DNA from: Eleusine coracana subsp. coracana
Taxonomy: Eukaryota > Streptophyta > Magnoliopsida > Poales > Poaceae
Length of the DNA: 64,000 nt
Direction of reading: 5' to 3'
NCBI GenBank assembly: GCA_032690845.1
Contig: CM064429.1
Span: forward strand, 14,044,569 to 14,108,568
The notes under the pieces are model-generated. The model saw only the letters and a list, made by a program, of their open reading frames with translations. It did no database searches and was not told the origin of the DNA. Every line of letters starts with the position of its first letter. The stretch's first letter is position 1. Position numbers and translations under genes: made by a program. Positions 57,406-64,000 of the stretch are shown here, piece by piece.

Positions 57406-58640
57406 CCTTTAAGAAACCTAATAATAAAAATTACTGAAATACAGCTAGCACAATTACTGAAACAAAAATTACTATGGCTAAAAGACAAAATTACTGCTAA
57501 CAACAATTACAGACAAAAAAGAATGTACTTAAAAAGCATAATCTAGTGGAATTATTGTTTAACTACTCCAACCAAAATCTTTAAAGAACGGTAGGAAAAA
57601 TACTGAATAATTAAACTACCAAGGCTTAAAATTTACTGAATAAGATTTCTATAAGGAATAGCAGGCTTAAAACTACCAAGATTAAACTATTGAAGCTTAG
57701 AAAATTACTGATGCGTCAACCAACCAACAGAAACTTTAGGGGCTCATGATTTGCATCTAAACAAATAGCATAGTAAAAAACGGTTTAATGAAGGAATGTT
57801 GATATCAGCAAAGAAGAGCATCAAGGATGCTTCTGCCCCTGGTATTCATTCTCATCAGTGTGATCATTGAACATGATGTCACATGCTGCTCAACTGCACG
57901 GTTCACAAGCTTATTTAAATATTGCACTAACTAAATATTTATCTAGTATATCCTAATCCAAGGGTCTGTATCCAGCTGCAACACAGAATTGTTGATCGAC
58001 TACCTAATGTGCAAGTACAAAACAAAAAATCTACTACAGCCAGATTGACATTTGCTCGATCTGCTAACTCGCAACACTAATTCAATTACAAATCTGAGGA
58101 GATATCACTAATCCATATCAAATACGAAGATGAGGAGAGGGGAGTCCATAGGGGATCGTGGGGTTGGGGAGATCACCGCTGATGAAGTCGCGGAGGCGAG
58201 GAGCACGTCGACAGCGTCAAGGGATTAGGGAGCTAGCTGCAGGTCGAGTCGCCAAGCCGAGGAATAAGTCAAGGAGGTCACGGGGTTCGAGAGGTTGCCG
58301 CCGATGGAGTTGTGATGTCGAGGAGCGCATCGAGGTGGTCGCAGGATTGGGGAGGTTGCCACCGATGGCATTGTACCGTCGTGGGTTAGGGTTAGGGTTA
58401 CACGAACCCTAGCCCCCGCGACGGGTCGATGCTGCCGTAGAAGCCTCGCCCGTCCGAAGATGCTTTAGGGGGGGGGGCCTAGGCGCTACCGCCTCAGCCT
58501 CTGCGCTGCCGCTTCTCGCACTCACCTCAACGCTGCCACCGCCGCTGTAACCGCCTCGTCATAGCGCGTGAGGAGTGGGGGAAGAAAATGACTAACGGGG
58601 GGGCCCAAAGGAGACACAACGCCTTTTACATGTTAGAGAT
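57406..58640. other. H1 right sub-terminal region, no gene
   Basis: Up to about 57720 it contains AAATTACTGA motifs as elsewhere in H1. From 58130 to 58600 it is GC-rich with no coherent frame. Three units of TTAGGG at about 58385-58402 are too few to be a telomere relic. Confidence 0.5.
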
Positions 58641-58812
58641 GGGTTGCGGACGTGTTAACAGGTCCAGCCCGGGATGGGATTGCGGACCCGGAAGCGCGCG
58701 TGGGGGGTTGGGTTGGTTCGATCAGACCCGATCGGGTTGGTTGGGTTGGCTGACTGGCTAGTTGGATGTGAGGGGGGTAGAATAAGCTATTCTACACCCG
58801 GGGTAGAATAGT
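58641..58812 (-). repeat. H1 right terminal region
   Basis: Reads as the inverted counterpart of the left end: GTAGAATAAGCTATTCTAC at 58778-58796 and a final GTAGAATAGT. ACCTGTTAAC (reverse of 58656-58665 area) has a partner at about 42016. Confidence 0.6.
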
Positions 58813-58825
58813 ATATATAGGTAGG

Positions 58826-59032
58826 ACTATTCTACACCCAGGGTGTAGAATAAGCTATTCTACACCTGAGCCACCCAACCCACTACCGACCGTGCCAACA
58901 AACCAGAACTGGCCGAGCCACCCACCATCCCAGTCCCGATTCGGATAAAAAATACCCCGCCCTAGACCTGTTAACCACACCAACCCCCCTGCGTGCCCCC
59001 GATATCCCCGGCTTTCTTCCCCTATCGGCGGG
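58826..59032 (+). mobile_element. Element H2: left end of a second MULE of the H family, cut by K
   Basis: From ACTATTCTACACCC it follows the left end of H1 closely for about 200 bp (same CCGACCGTGCCAAC and GTTAACCACAC phrases). It stops at CGGCGGG where the K LTR begins. H1 continues at the corresponding point with AGCCCGAC, so the rest of H2 should lie beyond the right side of K. Confidence 0.75.
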
Positions 59033-59956
59033 TGATGTGAACAAGGGTTCCTGATCTTCCGAAAGGTTCTTGATAAGTTGATTTGGTCGGAGGCGACACA
59101 CAAATCGATCCGGCTTCAGAACAGCACGTTCTAAACCCCGCAATCGCAGCACAACGTCTCCTCTGGTTATCAACCGTCCAAAAGACGATTGACCTCACCG
59201 AGAAGGCTAATCCCTGCCTGCAAATCAAGAACACAAGCAAGAACAACAAAGAATGCAACACAATTGCAGATGTATGATTAAACTCTCGAAGTTGGGGTCT
59301 CACAAACCGATGAACGGCGAAACTGTTTATGAACAGAATTGATCTAAGCAAAACCCGAACCCTAATGGTGCGGCGGCGGCTGTATATAAAGACCCTAGGG
59401 TCGTGCAAGACCCTCTGGACGCGCCCCTAATTGGGCTCAACTAGATACAAAGCCCAAAGGCCAAAAATAGGCGACGCAGCACCGACACAGATTCTGGACT
59501 CTCTCTTGTTTTGACGATTTCTGATGACTCCGCATGAATTTTGACATGAGGCCGGTGGCATTGGAAAGGTCTTCTCCTTATCTTTCCGTGCATATATAGA
59601 ACGTCCAAATCCGAGTCCGTATGCGTCCTGGGCAACTGTTTTAGTACAGACTGGTCCTGGGCCCCGAAACAGACTCGAAGTCGGTTTTGATTGGGCCTCC
59701 ACTTTGGCTTCCAAGCCCTTGCTGGTCCTCCACGTTCCCAACTCCTTCTCCCATCATCTCCTGGTCCTCTCCATGGTTTCTAATCATAAAATAATCATTA
59801 GGTAGCAAACCATTCTCAAAAGTAACATATAGCAAAGAACGTAGGAACGAGCTCACCTCTAAATTTAGTCGTCGTGCACAAGCTCTAGTCATTGAACCTT
59901 GCAAGTCCAGATTTGGAGGAGTGTTGTGTGTATCCATAGGAGTGATGTCCTCATCA
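59033..59956 (-). repeat. Element K 3' LTR
   Basis: Bases 59033-59410 are highly similar to the corresponding ends of A and B LTRs, including the CTTCCGAAAGGTTCTTG phrase. Bases 59420-59956 are related but clearly more diverged. A TATA-like CTATATATGC (minus) near 59590-59600 matches that of A. Confidence 0.85.
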
Positions 59957-61597
59957 TCCTGCCCCTCTTGAAGTGGAGTCGTCCTTGACTCGAGCTCATC
60001 CTCTTCTCCCAAGTATGGTTTCAAATCTGAAATATTAAAAGTAGGACTAACCCCGAACTCGGGAGGCAACTCAAGTTTGTATGCATTATCATTAATCTTC
60101 TCTATTATTTTGAATGGACCATCAGCTCTAGGCATTAGTTTAGACTTTCTCAATTCTGGAAATCTATCCTTCCTTAAGTGTAACCACACTAAATCTCCTA
60201 CATCAAGCTTTACTTCCTTTCTTCCCTTACTACCAGCAATTTTATACTTTTCATTCATCTTTTCAATGCTAAGTCTAGTGGTCTCATGCATTTGCAAAAT
60301 AAATTCAGCACGCTTCTTAGCATCAAAATGAACTCTCTCATTAATAGGTAGAGGAAGTATATCAAGTGGAGTACGGGGATCAAAACCATACACTACCTTG
60401 AATGGACTTACCTCGGTAGTAGAATGTGTTGCCCAATTATAAGCAAACTCAACATGAGGTAAACATTCTTCCCATTGCTTCAAATTTTTGTTCAAAATAG
60501 CTCGCAACATAGTACCCAAAGTGCGGTTCACAACCTCAGTTTGTCCATCAGTTTCTGGATGACAAGTTGTAGAAAATAACAACTTTGTACCCAACTTATT
60601 CCAAAGCGTGCGCCAAAAATGACTCAAGAATCTTACATCACGATCTGAAACAATACTAGAAGGCACACCATGCAAACGTACAATTTCTTTGAAAAAAAGA
60701 TCAGCAGTATAACTAGCCTCATCAGTTTTATGACATGATATAAAGTGTGCCATCTTAGAAAAACGATCCACGACAACAAAAATGCTATCGCTCCCCCTCT
60801 TAGTCCTAGGCAGTCCTAAAATAAAGTCCATAGAAATATCCGCCCAAGGAATAGAAGGAACAGGAAGTGGCATGTATAAACCATGTGGATTCAATCGAGA
60901 CTTAGCTTTTTGACATGTAGTGCAGCGAGCAACAAAACGCTCAACATCTTTCCTCATCCTTGGCCAAAAGAAGTGTGTGGCCAAAATATCCTCTGTCTTC
61001 TTAGCACTAAAATGACCCATCAATCCACCTCCATGTGCCTCCTGCAACAACAAAAGACGAACGGAACCAACTGGAATGCATAGGCGGTTAGCTCTAAACA
61101 AGAATCCATCATTCAACACAAATTTCTGCCAAGCACGACCTTCTTTACAGTGCAGCAATACATCTTTAAAATCAACATCAGCAACATATTGTTCTTTAAT
61201 TGCCTCAAGTCCAAAAATTCTACAATCAAGTTGAGACAACAAAGTATATCGCCTAGATAAAGCATCAGCAATCACATTATCCTTCCCTTTCTTATGTTTA
61301 ATAATATAAGGAAAAGACTCAATAAACTCAACCCATTTAGCATGTCTACGGTTCAAATTGCATTGAGAACGAATATACTTAAGTGATTCATGATCAGAAT
61401 GAATAACAAATTCTTTGGGCAACAAATAATGACGCCACGTCTCTAAACAACGTACAAGTGCATATAGTTCCTTATCATACGTGGAATAATTCAAAACAGG
61501 CCCAGTAATTTTCTCACTAAAGTATGCAACAGGTTTACCATCTTGCATCAAAACACCACCAATGCCTATACCACTAGCATCACATTCAAGCTCAAAG
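59641..61597 (-). pseudogene. Element K RNase H, integrase and C-terminal tail
   Basis: Joined to 61598-63989 by a one-base frameshift near 61597, where a T appears lost from the codons for KTFEL. RNase H follows (CDASGIGIGGVLMQDGK, YDKELYALVRCL, IHSDHESLKY; D, E and D present). Integrase has its HHCC finger (HEAHGGGLMGHF, CTTCQ), then D in ISMDFILGLP, D in IVSDRDVRF and E in DGQTEVVNRTL. The catalytic set is complete. The C-terminal part has ADGPFKIIEKINDNAYKLEL and FNISDLKPYLGE, after which the frame enters the LTR and ends at 59641, a CRM-type feature. No stop lies between 61551 and 59641. Confidence in domain calls is high; confidence that it is fully functional is low because of the frameshift. 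Confidence 0.85.
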
Positions 61598-63989
61598 TCT
61601 TATCAAAATTGGGTAATTGCAGCAATGGTGCATGTGTAAGTTTGTCCTTCAAAGCATCAAAAGACTCATGATGTACCTTACCAAAATGGAAGTCAACGCC
61701 CTTCTTTGTCAACTCATGCAATGGTGCAGCAATGGTGCTGAAATCTTTGACAAAGCGGCGGTAGAAACCTGCAAGACCAAGAAAACTCCTCACCTGTGTG
61801 ATAGTTTTTGGTACAGGCCAGCTCTTTATGGCTTCAATCTTCGCCTCATCCACCTCAATTCCCTGTGGAGTCACAACATAGCCAAGAAAAGAGACTCGAT
61901 GCGTGCAAAAGGTGCACTTCTCAAGGTTACCAAATAAACGTGCAACTCGCAAAGCATCAAAAACAGCACGCAAATGAATCATATGATCATCCATGGATTT
62001 GCTATAAATCAAGATATCATCAAAGTAAACAACCACAAATTTGCCAATAAAAGGTCTTAAAACCTCATTCATCAAACGCATGAAAGTACTGGGTGCATTA
62101 GTTAACCCAAAAGGCATTACTAACCACTCATACAACCCGAATTTGGTTTTGAAAGCTGCTTTCCATTCATCTCCAAGTTTCATTCTAATTTGATGGTAGC
62201 CACTACGCAAATCAATTTTAGTGAAAATTATAGCACCACATAACTCATCAAGCATGTCGTCTAACCTAGGAATAGGATGACGATACCTAATAGTAATGTT
62301 ATTAATGGCTCTACAATCTACACACATACGCCAAGAACCATCTTTCTTAGGAACCAAAAGTACAGGAACAGCACAAGGACTAAGTGATTGACGAACATAC
62401 CCACGATCCAAAAGGTCTTGGACTTGTCGTTGTATCTCCTTAGTCTCCTCAGGGTTGGTCCTATAAGCAGCACGGTTTGGTAAAGTAGCACCAGGAATCA
62501 AATCAATTTGATGCTCAATCCCTCTCAAAGGTGGCAATCCCGGGGGTATCTCAGCTGGGAAAACATCCTCATACTCCTGCAAAAGGTTAGTGACAGTAGA
62601 AGGCAAAGCACTAGAAGCAATATCACCAAGCAAAAACAAGGCTTGTTTGCATATCAAAGCATAGCAAATATCATCAGTAGAAATTTCAGCAAGCTCAGAT
62701 TTTGTGGCAAGACATGAACGACCTTGTAATTTAATTGCAGCACCCTTAGAACTTGAAGAATCGTTAACATTACTTGGTGTAGAAGCAGAATTAACAGGTT
62801 GCTGAATTTCAGGGCTTTTATTTTTCAAACTAGCAGCTCGTTCTAAATCAGCTTGTACAATTTCAGCAGGGGTCATTGGTAACAAAGTAATTTTAGTTCC
62901 TTTATGCATAAAAGTGTACTTATTACTTTTACCATGGTGTACAGCATCATTATCAAATTCCCAAGGTCTACCCAATAAAAGTGAACAAGCTTGCATGGGT
63001 ACAACATCACAATCAACAGAATCCACATAGGAACCAATGGAAAAAGGAACTCTGCAAGTTTGTGTTACCTTAGCTTTTCCAGAGTCATTTAACCACTGAA
63101 TGTAGTATGGATGTGGATGTGGGCGTGTGGTCAAATCAAGCTTCTTAACCACATCAGAACTCACCAAATTATTGCAGCTTCCTCCATCAATGATGACACG
63201 TGCCCGACGGTTCTTGATGACGAAGAAAATCTGGAACAAGTTATGTCGCTGCATCATCTCGGGTTGTTGGATTTGTGTGCTAAGCACACGCTGCACAATA
63301 ATATTCATGTAGCCCGTGGTATCTCCGCCTCCAAGGACGAGGTCACCGCTGGTGGCAGCGACATCCTCCTCCTCATCCTCCACATCAGAGGTGCTCATGT
63401 AACCGCCATCATCTGTCGCCACATATGCCCGCCTACTTGGGCAATCTTTCTGCACATGGCCAAGACCATGGCAGCGGTGGCACTGAATCCCTATAGTGCG
63501 TCCCGTCGAAGCAACAGAGGAGGCACTACTAGCCGGTACCTGCACAGAATTTTTACCTGAGCGCGTAGAAGGGGCAGGGGCTGATCTTGGTGCTGCAGAA
63601 ACAACACTAGCTGGTGGGGGCGGCCGGAAAGATGGCTTGGGCAGCCCCGAAGTCCCCGTCGGCCGTGGTGGGTAGAAATTCCTGGACTTGCTGTACTCCT
63701 CAAAAGCCTGGAAAAGTCCCTGTGATTCTTTCTCTGCAAGCATAGCATACTGGAAACACTAGTTGAGGGTATAAAATTCTTTATAATCAAGGATGTCCTG
63801 AATTTCTTTTCTCAAACCAGAATAAAAGCGGCAAATCTGATCCTCTACTTTTTCAACCACAGCACAACGAATCAAACCCTTCTGAAGCTCACTACAATAC
63901 TCCTGAACAGTTTTATCTCCTTGATCTAAACGCTGCAGTTTATTACGAATTTCTCTATAAAAGGAAGGAGGAACAAAACGATCACGCAT
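61598..63989 (-). pseudogene. Element K gag C-terminus, protease and reverse transcriptase
   Basis: One frame comes in from the window edge. Gag (DRFVPPSFYREIRNKLQRL...) is interrupted by TAG at 63758-63756, then the frame continues. Next are a zinc knuckle CHRCHGLGHVQKDC (about 63490-63445), protease with VIIDGGSCNN (about 63170) and LLLGRPWEFD, and RT with VPKKDGSWRMCVDCRAINN, IDLRSGYHQIRM, MPFGLTNAPSTFM and VVYFDDILIY (YFDD near 62020-62030). Gag and pol share one frame, as in CRM-type elements. The protease and its flanks correspond segment by segment to the A and B proteins. One stop and one frameshift are the only lesions I see in the 4.3 kb of coding DNA present. Confidence 0.87.
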
Positions 63990-64000
63990 TTCTACCTTAA

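Larger units (their letters stand above)
41876..58812. mobile_element. Element H1: large Mutator-like element with FAR1-type transposase and ULP1-type protease
   Basis: Both ends carry ACTATTCTAC and a near-palindrome GTAGAATAAGCTATTCTAC (left copy GCAGAATA...). Inverted similarity reaches further in, for example ACCTGTTAAC on both sides. Contents are a transposase gene on plus (43154-47124), a 25-bp minisatellite (47560-50880) and a ULP1-like gene on minus (51209-57405). Size is about 16.9 kb. This gene pair fits ULP1-carrying MULEs such as Kaonashi of plants; family identity is inference. Target duplications are not clean: 41862-41875 and 58813-58825 share ATATATA..GGTAGG. Confidence 0.72.
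59033..64000 (-). mobile_element. Element K: CRM-like Ty3/gypsy element, nearly intact (5' end outside window)
   Basis: The 3' LTR is 59033-59956 (TGATGTG to CTCATCA on plus, 924 bp). On minus it is preceded by a purine-rich AGAGGGGCAGGA. Interior gag-pol runs to the window edge, with the frame ending inside the LTR. The R-U5 side of the LTR is almost the same as in A and B; the U3 side has diverged. It is the only element in the window with recognisable and nearly undamaged RT, RNase H and integrase. Confidence 0.85.

Noticed and set aside
58380..58405. Telomere-like TTAGGG repeats
   Set aside because: Only about three units, not the plant-type TTTAGGG, inside the MULE end; likely chance or local slippage.

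Overview
The window is a block of nested transposable elements from a plant nuclear genome, almost certainly a grass (Poaceae). The evidence is Tat-type Ty3/gypsy elements with a second RNase H and an antisense gene, CRM-like chromoviruses, a Copia LTR with an initiator-tRNA-Met primer site, an Athila/Tat-like element with a palindrome-rich LTR, and a very large Mutator-like element (MULE) carrying a FAR1-type transposase and a ULP1-type protease. I see no host gene, tRNA or rRNA. Letters A-K below are my own labels.

Left third (1-25072). Several insertions can be ordered by their target-site duplications (TSDs). Element B (4269-8779, minus, TSD GGTTT) sits in the 3' LTR of its sister A (244-9102, plus, TSD CTGTT). 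A sits in an open reading frame of Copia-type element D (minus, 5' LTR 22008-23829). Element C (9740-20299, plus, TSD ATCCA) sits in the same D frame. Removing A, B and C with one copy of each TSD rejoins the D frame, which is broken only by three TAG codons. D itself sits in a decayed Reina-like gypsy fragment E (23830-24906), which abuts or lies in a gag-like frame G.

Middle (25073-41875). F (25073-39135, minus, TSD CAATG) is a complete but decayed Tat-clade element inserted in frame G. It has gag, protease, RT, two RNase H domains and integrase on the minus strand, a 111-bp tandem array of about 20 units, and a spliced antisense gene with its own TATA box on the plus strand. Right of G is the probable 3' LTR of another Tat-like element J, whose interior also starts with a TATA box and an antisense gene.

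Right (41876-64000). H1 (about 16.9 kb) is a MULE with two convergent multi-exon genes separated by a 25-bp minisatellite. Its non-coding DNA is full of the motif AAATTACTGA. A second end of the same MULE family (H2, 58826-59032) follows at once and is interrupted by K (59033 to beyond the window, minus), a nearly intact CRM-like element with complete pol motifs. K shares LTR and protein segments with the pol-less elements A and B and is the obvious candidate partner supplying their enzymes.

A, B, C, D and E lack all or most of pol, so most of the block is non-autonomous. The points most worth following are the H motif field, the A/B versus K relationship, the copied D flank inside C (11405-13054), the inverted duplication in one B LTR, and the repeated finding of extra genes with their own promoters inside gypsy elements.
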